From positions 930,001-994,000 of the forward strand of contig CBDFKJ010000009.1 in NCBI GenBank assembly GCA_965248805.1: a stretch of 64,000 nucleotides of DNA. The letters run 5' to 3'. How positions within the stretch are numbered: the stretch's first letter is position 1; each line of letters opens with the position of its first letter. Under the pieces are notes generated by a model that saw only the letters and a list, made by a program, of their open reading frames with translations, did no database searches and had not been told where the DNA came from. This document shows, piece by piece, positions 1 through 6,816 of the stretch. The position numbers and the translations under genes are program-made. The stretch is from CBDFKJ01 sp965248805 (GTDB lineage Bacteria > Pseudomonadota > Alphaproteobacteria > UBA6615).

Positions 1-1
1 G

Positions 2-619
2 GCGCCGAACCTCTACAGCCGCGAGGCCGTGACGGTGCTCGCCGGCGCCGGCGCCGATCGCGTGCTCAATGTGGGCGCGGTCGTCGCCCGGCGAACCCGA
101 TCGTCGGTTGCCGTTACGGCTGATACCGGCAACACCGGAGACGGCGCTGCGACGCTGGCCGACCCGGCGCTCGGCGCTTCGGCCGAGGTAGGCGCCTATC
201 GGCTTACGTGCATCACGTCGGGCGCCATGGGCACCTTCCGGGTTCTGAGCCCGAAGGGCTACTTGCTCCCGAATCTTGTCGTCGATACGGCCTACGAGGG
301 CGATCACATCAACCTCACCATCGCAGACGGCGCCACCGACTTCGCGGTTGGAGACGAGTTCACCGTTGATGTTTCCGGCGACGGCAAGGTGATCGCGCTC
401 GATCCGTCGGCGGTCGATGGGAGCAGCGAGGCCATCGGCATTGCCGCTTTCGACGTGACCGCCGCGGACGGAACCGATGCCGAGGTCGTCGCCATCCTGC
501 GCCACGCCGTCCTCGCCGACAGCACGATCGTCTGGCCCGCCGGCATCCCCGAGGGACAGAAGAACGGAGCGATCGCCGACCTCGAGGCCCGCGGCATCCT
601 CGTCCGCAAGGCCGCCTGA
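2..619 (+). CDS. Phage head decoration protein, 5' end outside window
   Basis: Resembles the lambda gpD-type head decoration protein, which caps the capsid lattice and stabilises packaged DNA. The frame is already open at base 2 and reads an N-terminal 'LYSREAVTV' segment typical of the family, so the GTG at position 29 is not the true start and the gene begins upstream. This version is larger than lambda gpD: residues roughly 30-130 form an inserted Gly/Thr/Asp-rich beta region before the conserved end, which contains 'IGIAAFDVTAADG' and 'ATLRHA'-like strands. It lies directly before the major capsid gene, the usual D-E order. Family assignment rests on the N- and C-terminal motifs and on context. 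Confidence 0.75.
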   Translation, partial: APNLYSREAVTVLAGAGADRVLNVGAVVARRTRSSVAVTADTGNTGDGAATLADPALGASAEVGAYRLTCITSGAMGTFRVLSPKGYLLPNLVVDTAYEGDHINLTIADGATDFAVGDEFTVDVSGDGKVIALDPSAVDGSSEAIGIAAFDVTAADGTDAEVVAILRHAVLADSTIVWPAGIPEGQKNGAIADLEARGILVRKAA

Positions 620-692
620 GCCTCACACCTCCGACCACTGTTAACGGACTAACCAATCGGGCCGGCCCCGCCGGCGCCGGAGGAGCACTTCC

Positions 693-1703
693 ATGCCCAT
701 GAACAACGCTTTCGACACTCCCGCCTTTCACGTGACGGCGCTGACCGCGGCCATCAACATCCTGCCCAACAACTATGGCCGGCTCGAGCGCATGGCGCTG
801 ATGCCGCCGCGGCCGGTGCGCTTCCGCCAGATCGCCGTCGAGGAGAAGAACGGGGTGCTGAACCTGCTGCCGACCCTGCCCATCGGCTCGCCCGGCACCG
901 TCGGCCAGCGGGGCAAACGCAAGCTCAGGAGCTTCGGCATCCCGCACATCCCCCATGACGACGTGGTGCTGCCCGAGGAGGTCCAGGGTATCCGCGCCTT
1001 CGGCTCGGAGAACGAGACCCAGGCGCTGGCCGACGTGATGGCCGATCATTTGCAGTCCATGCGCAACAAGCATGCGATCACGCTGGAGCATCTGCGCATG
1101 GGCGCGCTCAAGGGCGTGATCCTCGATGCCGACGGCTCCACGCTCTACGACCTCTATGACGAGTTCGGCATCACGGCCAAGACCGTGAGCTTCGCTCTCA
1201 GCAACGCCAATACCAACGTCAAGGCCAAATGCATGACGGTGCTGCGCCACATCGAGGACAATCTCCGCGGCGAGGTCATGACCCGGGTGCACGCCCTGGT
1301 CAGCTCCGAGTTCTTCGATGCGTTGACCAGTCACGCCAAGGTCGAGAAGGCCTACGAGCGCTGGCTGGATGGAACGGCGCTCCGCGATGACATGCGCATG
1401 GGCTTCACCTTCGGCGGTATCACCTTCGAGGAGTACCGCGGTCAGGCCACCGACCCGGAGGGCACGGTCAGGCGCTTCATCGCCGGGAACGAGGGCCATG
1501 CCTTCCCGCTCGGCACCGTCGAGACCTTCTCGTCGTACTTCGCGCCGGCCGACTTCAACGAGACCGCCAACACCATGGGCCAGCCGCTCTACGCCAAGCA
1601 GGAGCCGCGCAAGTTCGAGCGCGGCACCGACCTGCACACCCAGTCGAACCCGCTGCCCATGTGCCACCGGCCGGGCGTGCTGGTGAAGCTCACGGCGGGC
1701 TGA
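693..1703 (+). CDS. Phage major capsid protein E
   Basis: A 336-residue protein of the lambda gpE-type capsid family (Phage_cap_E), which self-assembles into the icosahedral head. Length matches lambda gpE (about 341 aa). Family features visible are the N-terminal 'FDTPAFHVTALTAAIN' arm, the central 'IPHDDVVLPEEVQGIRAFG' stretch and a C-terminal 'SYFAPADFNETANTMGQP' segment. A strong ribosome binding site (GGAGG near 679-683) precedes the ATG. It follows the decoration protein and is followed after one base by the head-tail joining gene. Confidence 0.92.
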   Translation: MPMNNAFDTPAFHVTALTAAINILPNNYGRLERMALMPPRPVRFRQIAVEEKNGVLNLLPTLPIGSPGTVGQRGKRKLRSFGIPHIPHDDVVLPEEVQGIRAFGSENETQALADVMADHLQSMRNKHAITLEHLRMGALKGVILDADGSTLYDLYDEFGITAKTVSFALSNANTNVKAKCMTVLRHIEDNLRGEVMTRVHALVSSEFFDALTSHAKVEKAYERWLDGTALRDDMRMGFTFGGITFEEYRGQATDPEGTVRRFIAGNEGHAFPLGTVETFSSYFAPADFNETANTMGQPLYAKQEPRKFERGTDLHTQSNPLPMCHRPGVLVKLTAG

Positions 1704-1704
1704 G

Positions 1705-2025
1705 TTGGACGGACCCTTCGCCACCGCGGTCGCCACCGCCGTGGACGATTGCTTCCGCCATCTCGGGCGCGACGCTGTCTATACGCCGGAGGGCGATGAA
1801 CCACGCACCGTCCGCGTGATCGCCAAGCGTCCCGACGAGATCGTCGGCTTCGAGGAGACCCGTATCCACGCCGCGACCACACTCTTCGATGTCCGTGTCT
1901 CGGAAGTGGCGGAGCCGCGGCCCGGAGACCGGTTCGCCATCAACGGCGAGCCCTATCTCGTCCAGGGCGAGCCGGTACGCGATGCGGAACGGCTGGTCTG
2001 GACGCTCGATGCCTGTCCGGCATGA
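1705..2025 (+). CDS. Phage head-tail joining protein (lambda FII-like)
   Basis: A 106-residue small structural protein placed immediately after the capsid gene, where lambda carries FII. It probably binds the head connector and forms the tail attachment site. The beta-rich end with 'PRPGDRFAINGEPYLVQGE' resembles the C-terminal part of FII-like attachment proteins. The start is a TTG, separated from the capsid stop by one base, so translation is probably coupled. The 3' end overlaps the next gene by 4 bases (ATGA). Assignment rests on position, size and weak motif similarity. Confidence 0.7.
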   Translation: MDGPFATAVATAVDDCFRHLGRDAVYTPEGDEPRTVRVIAKRPDEIVGFEETRIHAATTLFDVRVSEVAEPRPGDRFAINGEPYLVQGEPVRDAERLVWTLDACPA

Positions 2026-2681
2026 AGCTCGCCGCCACCATGGTCGGATCGCTGAAGGCCGACATGCAGGCCGAGATGCGCCGCATCGAGCGTGCGGTGC
2101 CGGACGGCGTCAAGGCCGCCGGCGACGGTCTCAAGGAGTCCTTGCGCAAGCAGGTGGTCGCGGCCGGTCTCGGGGCGCGGCTGGCGCGGACCTGGCGCGG
2201 CCGGGCTTATCCCAACAGCGGCCACGACGCCGCGAGCCTGGTCTGGTCGAAGGCGGCGCAGATTGTCCGCGCCTTCGACGAGGGCGCCGTGATCAAGGGC
2301 AAGGGCGGGCGCTGGCTCGCCATTCCGACGCCGGCGGCGCCGAAGCGCGGTGTCGGCGGCAAACGCATCACGCCCGCCACCTTCCCGGTCGAGCGTCATG
2401 GGCCGTTGCGACTGGTCAAACGACGCGGGCGCAGTGCTCTCCTGGTGGTCGAGGGGGTGCGCGTAAGCGCCAAGACCGGGCGCGTCGGCCGTCGTGCCAA
2501 AGGCGGCGGGCGCACCAAGTCGGGGCGCTTCAAGCAAGGCATCGCCACGGTTGTGATGTTCGTGCTGGTGCCGCGGGTGAAGCTACGCAAGCGGCTCAAT
2601 GTCGCCCGGCAAGCCGAGCGCTGGAGCCGCCGGCTGCCCGCGCTGATCCGCCGGCAGGTACAAGCGACGCCACGAGGATAA
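2022..2681 (+). CDS. DUF6441-type phage protein, probable tail completion (Z-like)
   Basis: A 219-residue basic protein at the place where lambda-like phages carry gpZ or HK97 gp10-like tail completion proteins. The N-terminus is a charged helix ('SLKADMQAEMRRIERAV'), followed by 'RTWRGRAYPN' and 'WLAIPTPAAPKR' motifs that I associate with the uncharacterised DUF6441 family of alphaproteobacterial phages. The C-terminus is Arg/Lys-rich. Its start overlaps the upstream stop (ATGA), indicating translational coupling. The exact role in head-tail joining is inferred from gene order only. Confidence 0.65.
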   Translation: MKLAATMVGSLKADMQAEMRRIERAVPDGVKAAGDGLKESLRKQVVAAGLGARLARTWRGRAYPNSGHDAASLVWSKAAQIVRAFDEGAVIKGKGGRWLAIPTPAAPKRGVGGKRITPATFPVERHGPLRLVKRRGRSALLVVEGVRVSAKTGRVGRRAKGGGRTKSGRFKQGIATVVMFVLVPRVKLRKRLNVARQAERWSRRLPALIRRQVQATPRG

Positions 2682-2685
2682 CGCC

Positions 2686-3120
2686 ATGCCGAGCAAGACC
2701 GAACGCGTCCTGACGGCCTTGGCGTCCCGCCTGCGCACGGTGCCCGGGCCCAAGGTCGAGCGCAACACCGCGGCGCCCGAGCGCATTCCGAAGGGTGGGC
2801 TGATCGTGCTGCGCGACGGCGATCCGGGTGAGCCGGAGCAGGCGCTCGGTGGTGTCGGCAGTGTCTATTACAACCATGCGGTCGAGATCGAGGTCTATGT
2901 CGAGGCGGGCGCCGCACCGGGCCGCGACGCGGCCTTCGATGCGCTCGTGGTGGCGATCGGCGCAGCCCTCGACGCCGATCCTACCCTCGGCGGGCTCGCC
3001 TTCGGCATGACCTATGCCCGGCCGGAGATCGACACCGAGGCGGTCGCGGGCGCACCCGCCATCAAGACCGGCACTATCGAAGTGATCGTCGAGTACGAGA
3101 CCGAAACGCCGCTCGGCTGA
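2686..3120 (+). CDS. Phage tail terminator (lambda U-like)
   Basis: A 144-residue protein in the slot of lambda gpU, just before the tail tube gene. Tail terminators form a hexameric ring that stops tube polymerisation and joins the tail to the head. Visible features are an N-terminal helix ('KTERVLTALASRL'), a central 'VEIEVYVEAG' strand pair and a C-terminal 'AIKTGTIEVIVEYET' strand, consistent with the alpha/beta fold of that family. Four bases separate it from the upstream gene. Confidence 0.65.
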   Translation: MPSKTERVLTALASRLRTVPGPKVERNTAAPERIPKGGLIVLRDGDPGEPEQALGGVGSVYYNHAVEIEVYVEAGAAPGRDAAFDALVVAIGAALDADPTLGGLAFGMTYARPEIDTEAVAGAPAIKTGTIEVIVEYETETPLG

Positions 3121-3162
3121 ACGCCGGGAACAGCGTTTCCACCAACATTAAGGAGACCTCCG

Positions 3163-4428
3163 ATGGCCCGAGCCTATGGTTCGAGCGCCACGCTGCTGCT
3201 CAAGCGCGAGACCGCGTACGGGCAGGCGGCGTCCGGCGACTACATCCGCATTCCGTTCAACCGCTGCACGCTCGGCTCCGAGCAGGGCCTGATCGACGAT
3301 CCGGTGCTGGGCCAGGGGCGCGACCCGTATGCCCCCCTGCAGGACGCGATCATGGACGAGGGCGAGATCGTGGTGCCCGTCGATCCCCGTTACATCGGGT
3401 TGTGGCTGACCGGACTGTTGGGCGATCCCACGTCAAGCCCGGCTGCGGCCATCGGCTCTATCGACTTCGCGGTCAATCCGTCGGATGGGGACACCATCAC
3501 GCTGGGCGGCACGGTCTGGACGTTCGTCTCCGGATCGCCCACCGGCGACGAAACACAGATCAAGGCGACGGCGACCCAGACCATCGACCAGCTCGTCACC
3601 GACCTGAATGCGTCCGCAGACGCCAACATCGCCGATGCCACCTACAGCCGCCCGACCGGCGCCCAGCGGCTTCTCGTCACCCATGATACGGAGGGCGCCG
3701 CCGGCAACGCCTTCACCCTCGCGGCGTCGGCGGCCACGGTCAGCGGCTCGACGCTCGCCGGCGGCGGGCATTCCCACGTGTTCGTATCGGGCAAAGACGA
3801 CCTGCCGAGCTACACCGTCGAGGTCGGCCATCCCCAGGTACCGGCCTACTTCCGGCATGGCGGCGTGGTGATTGGCTCCCTGGCGCTGGAGTTCACCCGT
3901 GCCGGGCCGGCGGCCGCCACTATCCAGTGCGTCGCCCAGGGCGAGGAGCGCTTCGCCGCGAGCCAGGGCGGCACGCCGTCGAAGCTCGAGTTCCGCCGTA
4001 TCAGCCAGTTCCAGGGGTCGATCAGCCGGGGCGGCACGCCAGTGGCGAACCTCACTGCCGGATCGCTCACCTACACCAACAACCTGGAGAGAATCGAGAC
4101 CATCCGGTCCGACGGCAAGATCGACGGCGCCGACCCCACTGTCGCCTCGTTGACCGGAACCATCGAGGTCCGCTTCGCCGATACCGCGCTGATCGATCTT
4201 GCCTCCAACGGCACCGCGGTGGATCTCGACTTCGCCTATCGGATCAGCGACGACCTCTCGCTCACCCTCAAGGCCCACGAGGTCTATCTGCCGAAGCCGA
4301 CGCTGGCCGTCGAGGGCCCGGGGGGCGTGCAGGCGAGCTTCGACTTCCAGGGTGCGCGCAACGAGACGGCAGGGCGCATGCTCACCGTGACGCTCGTCAA
4401 CGATCTCGACGGGAGCGGCTACGCATGA
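3163..4428 (+). CDS. Phage major tail tube protein with inserted domain
   Basis: A 421-residue tail tube protein, about twice the size of lambda gpV. Residues 1-85 ('SATLLLKRETAYGQAA', 'MDEGEIVVPVDPRYIGLWL') and about 200-421 ('SYTVEVGHPQVPAYFRHGG', 'FQGSISRGGTPVANLTAGS') make up the tube domain of the long-tube type common in alphaproteobacterial siphophages. Between them, around residues 95-190, is a separate Thr/Gly/Asp-rich segment ('DTITLGGTVWTFVSGS') that looks like an inserted surface domain. A good ribosome binding site (AAGGAG near 3150) precedes the ATG. Confidence 0.85.
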   Translation: MARAYGSSATLLLKRETAYGQAASGDYIRIPFNRCTLGSEQGLIDDPVLGQGRDPYAPLQDAIMDEGEIVVPVDPRYIGLWLTGLLGDPTSSPAAAIGSIDFAVNPSDGDTITLGGTVWTFVSGSPTGDETQIKATATQTIDQLVTDLNASADANIADATYSRPTGAQRLLVTHDTEGAAGNAFTLAASAATVSGSTLAGGGHSHVFVSGKDDLPSYTVEVGHPQVPAYFRHGGVVIGSLALEFTRAGPAAATIQCVAQGEERFAASQGGTPSKLEFRRISQFQGSISRGGTPVANLTAGSLTYTNNLERIETIRSDGKIDGADPTVASLTGTIEVRFADTALIDLASNGTAVDLDFAYRISDDLSLTLKAHEVYLPKPTLAVEGPGGVQASFDFQGARNETAGRMLTVTLVNDLDGSGYA

Positions 4429-4438
4429 GGACCTGGGC

Positions 4439-4948
4439 ATGATCTCACTCGAACGAAAGACCGAACCTTACGAGCTGACGCTGCCCTACGGCGTCAGCGT
4501 CACGGTGACGCCGCTCACCACCGCCGCCATGGCGGCCGCGCAAGCCGAGGCGAGAAGGCGCCTCGAGGGGCTCGAGACGCAAGTCAAGGAACGCACGGAG
4601 TCGGGATTGCCGCTCGACGGCCTGCCCGACCTTGACGACGACGGCGCCCGCGAGGGCCAGTATCAGGCACTCCTGATCCACAGCCTCGCGGCGCGGCATA
4701 TCACTGCCTGGTCGGGCATCGAGAACGATCCGCCGGTGAGCCGCGAGAACATCGCCGCGCTGATGGACCTCTACCCGGTGGGGGAGCGGTTCATACAGGA
4801 GTTCACGCTGCGGCAGGTGCTGCTGACATCAGCAAAAAACGCATCCGGGCCCTCTGCCGATGGCACTTCCATCCCGGCGGCGGGCCCGGCTACTGCGAGA
4901 CCTGCAAAGCGGAAGACCAGGACTGCGCGCAAGGCGGCGTCGGCCTGA
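4439..4948 (+). CDS. Tail assembly chaperone, zero-frame product (lambda G-like)
   Basis: A 169-residue protein in the position of lambda gpG, between tail tube and tape measure. In lambda the G and GT proteins coat the tape measure protein and recruit tube subunits. The N-terminal 130 residues form the chaperone domain ('LTLPYGVSVTVTPLT', 'LIHSLAARHITAW', 'YPVGERFIQEFTLRQVL'). After the slippery site the zero-frame end is an Ala/Lys/Arg-rich low-complexity tail, which is what one expects when the functional extension is in the other frame. Confidence 0.8.
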   Translation: MISLERKTEPYELTLPYGVSVTVTPLTTAAMAAAQAEARRRLEGLETQVKERTESGLPLDGLPDLDDDGAREGQYQALLIHSLAARHITAWSGIENDPPVSRENIAALMDLYPVGERFIQEFTLRQVLLTSAKNASGPSADGTSIPAAGPATARPAKRKTRTARKAASA

Positions 4949-5196
4949 ACGGCGAACCCTGCCCCTATCGAGCGCACGCTGCCGACACGATCGAGGAGCA
5001 CCAGGCTTGGGAGGTATTCGCCGCCTCCCTCGGGCAGATTCGCATCGCGCCCTCGGGCCATGCGCTGGGCATCGACATGACCGCGGCGCTCGGTATCGCC
5101 CGGGCCCGCGGCTTCGATGAGGGCGTGATCTCGGAGCTCTTGCAGGCGGCCGAGGCCGGGCTGATCGAGGCGGTGAACGAGAGGAATGCGGACTGA
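4439..5196 (+). CDS. Tail assembly chaperone, -1 frameshift product (lambda GT-like)
   Basis: Slipping back one base at 4834-4840 fuses 134 zero-frame residues to 118 residues read in the -1 frame, ending at the TGA at 5194-5196, for a total of about 252 aa. The -1 extension is a plausible protein: it has a Cys-rich patch (CRWHFHPG ... YCETC ... DC ... EPCPY) that could bind zinc, followed by a helical domain with 'ADTIEEHQAWEVFAASLG' and 'GIDMTAALGIARARGFD'. No separate start codon with a good ribosome binding site is needed. This is the conserved G/GT strategy of siphophages and myophages. Confidence 0.85.
4834..4889 (+). promoter_or_regulatory. Programmed -1 ribosomal frameshift signal
   Basis: The heptamer A AAA AAC (4834-4840) is in the correct phase: zero-frame codons are GCA AAA AAC. 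Four bases downstream, CCGGGCCC (4845-4852) pairs perfectly with GGGCCCGG (4882-4889). The loop between them contains a further TGCC/GGCA pairing. This gives a GC-rich stem at near-standard spacing to stall the ribosome. Slippery site, stem and an open -1 frame of 118 codons support each other. Confidence 0.85.
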
Positions 5197-5233
5197 GGGA
5201 ACGAGCTCAGGAACTGGCGGACGACGAATCTGG

Positions 5234-6727
5234 CTACTTGTCGATCAGAGTGGCCGATAGCAGTTCCAACCGCTGTACCGCTTGACCGAAGCCAATTAGT
5301 CCCTCCCCGCGCTGGATCTTATTTTCGACTATACTCGTGACCAGCCTCGCGTGTTTGTGTTCCGCGTGCTGCGTCGGATCCTCGTCGTCGTCTTCGTGCA
5401 GCTCACGGTCAATGCGTTCCCAGCTCCTATACTTGTCCAGCAGAGGGGTATGGGGCGTTTCCGACGGCGACATGTTGGGAATGCTTTCCTCCAGAGCGGC
5501 CAGAATGATCGCGACTTCAAACTCGACGCCCCACTCTTCGTTTCGCAGAGGCCTCAGACCACGGCGAGCGAAGATGCTGTCCACGACATTCAAATCGGTG
5601 GCCTCGCCGCGGTTGAACCGATGACAGAGGTCGGGATGGGTCGTCCGGAGAATCAACGCGACGGTTGTCGCCAACGCGAAGTCAGGCTGATCGCTACGCA
5701 ATGACGCGAACAAAATTCCCAGGCGATGAATGGCCTGACTGACGGTTCGAAGACTGAGATCGGAGGCACCAAAGAACATTAACAACATCGCGCGGAGTTT
5801 CTCGCGCGCCGCTGACGCCTTCCTCGCCACTTCATGTGGAAAATGGCTGGGATATAAGTATGATGTCTCCTTCGGTGCCTGATCGAAATAGTTGTCTACA
5901 CCTGCTGCCTGGAGCTGTGTGCGGATAAACGCTTCTCGGCTGGGCTCAGGAAGTCGGAAGTCGACATCAAAGAACCGGCGCAAATACCCCTCGGCGTCGA
6001 AGTCGCTGCCATACAAGACCCTCACCGAATGCGCGAGCTGGTCGCGATTGACGGCCAGCACGAAGACGATGCGGTCCACGGAAAACAGGTGCTTGGCCAT
6101 CTCCAGGAGCTCGACGGCGTAGGAGGGACGGCACCGGTCCAACTCATCAATCATCACGATGAGAGGCCGGCCGTCGCATGCTTTCGACAGCGCATCCGCC
6201 GCGTCCTGCAGAACGTGCCGGAACTTCTTGACCGATGTTCGAGCCTCTTGATGTTGGGACAGTCTCTTTTCGGCAAAGGATGCGGCGGCTTGACCGATTT
6301 CCGCGCCGGCAACCGGAACGAATGACACGGCGGCTCGGATGGCGCTTGGAGCCACCCAACGAAGGACATCCAGTGAGGCATTTTTTAGGATCTTGATCGT
6401 GTTGCCCGGGAGCTTCATTTGTCCGGATTGAAGACCCTCCGTCAGTTCACTAGAGAGAGTGACGAACGGTTCCTCGGAGAAATCGGTCTCCCAGGCATTG
6501 AATTCGACCACCGGAAAACCCTCGTTGCGCAGGTGCTGCGCCCAGATCCGGAGGAACGTGGTCTTGCCGGCGCCCCACGCGGCATCGACCGCGAGGACGC
6601 AGGGACCCTCGATGTTGCCGACGAGGTGCGTGAGGGTGTCCACGGCCTCTCGCCGGTCGAGCAGGTCATGCTTGAAGGGATCGTCTTTGGGGACCTCGAT
6701 GTCGCGGGGTTGTATGCGTATGCCCAT
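5234..6727 (-). CDS. KAP-family P-loop NTPase, moron-like cargo gene
   Basis: A 497-residue NTPase of the KAP family. Walker A is at residues 48-57 ('DAAWGAGKTT'), followed by the family's 'FNAWE' motif at 76-80. Walker B is at about 189-197 ('LIVMIDELD'), followed by 'RCRP'. Between the Walker motifs (about 121-151) lies a hydrophobic stretch, matching the membrane insertion that many KAP proteins carry there. The best-known member, PifA of the F plasmid, excludes phage T7, so an anti-phage role is possible but not shown. The gene runs against the tail operon, between the chaperone and the tape measure genes that are normally adjacent. It is visibly more A/T-rich than its neighbours and has its own ribosome binding site (AAGGAG before the ATG) and a candidate promoter. 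Confidence 0.9.
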   Translation of the reverse strand: MGIRIQPRDIEVPKDDPFKHDLLDRREAVDTLTHLVGNIEGPCVLAVDAAWGAGKTTFLRIWAQHLRNEGFPVVEFNAWETDFSEEPFVTLSSELTEGLQSGQMKLPGNTIKILKNASLDVLRWVAPSAIRAAVSFVPVAGAEIGQAAASFAEKRLSQHQEARTSVKKFRHVLQDAADALSKACDGRPLIVMIDELDRCRPSYAVELLEMAKHLFSVDRIVFVLAVNRDQLAHSVRVLYGSDFDAEGYLRRFFDVDFRLPEPSREAFIRTQLQAAGVDNYFDQAPKETSYLYPSHFPHEVARKASAAREKLRAMLLMFFGASDLSLRTVSQAIHRLGILFASLRSDQPDFALATTVALILRTTHPDLCHRFNRGEATDLNVVDSIFARRGLRPLRNEEWGVEFEVAIILAALEESIPNMSPSETPHTPLLDKYRSWERIDRELHEDDDEDPTQHAEHKHARLVTSIVENKIQRGEGLIGFGQAVQRLELLSATLIDK

Positions 6728-6783
6728 GTTCGCTCCTTGCCTGCGCGCCCGATCTGGGTCCCGAACCGGGCACCAATGTTTTT

Positions 6784-6812
6784 TAATTTTCTCAGAGTAG
6801 TTGAAGAGGCAA
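6784..6812 (-). promoter_or_regulatory. Candidate sigma-70 promoter of the KAP gene
   Basis: On the minus strand TTGCCT (6812-6807) and AAATTA (6789-6784) are spaced by 17 bases in an unusually A/T-rich stretch, 57 bases upstream of the KAP start. It overlaps the ribosome binding region of the tape measure gene on the other strand. Motif match is partial. Confidence 0.4.
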
Positions 6813-6816
6813 TTCC

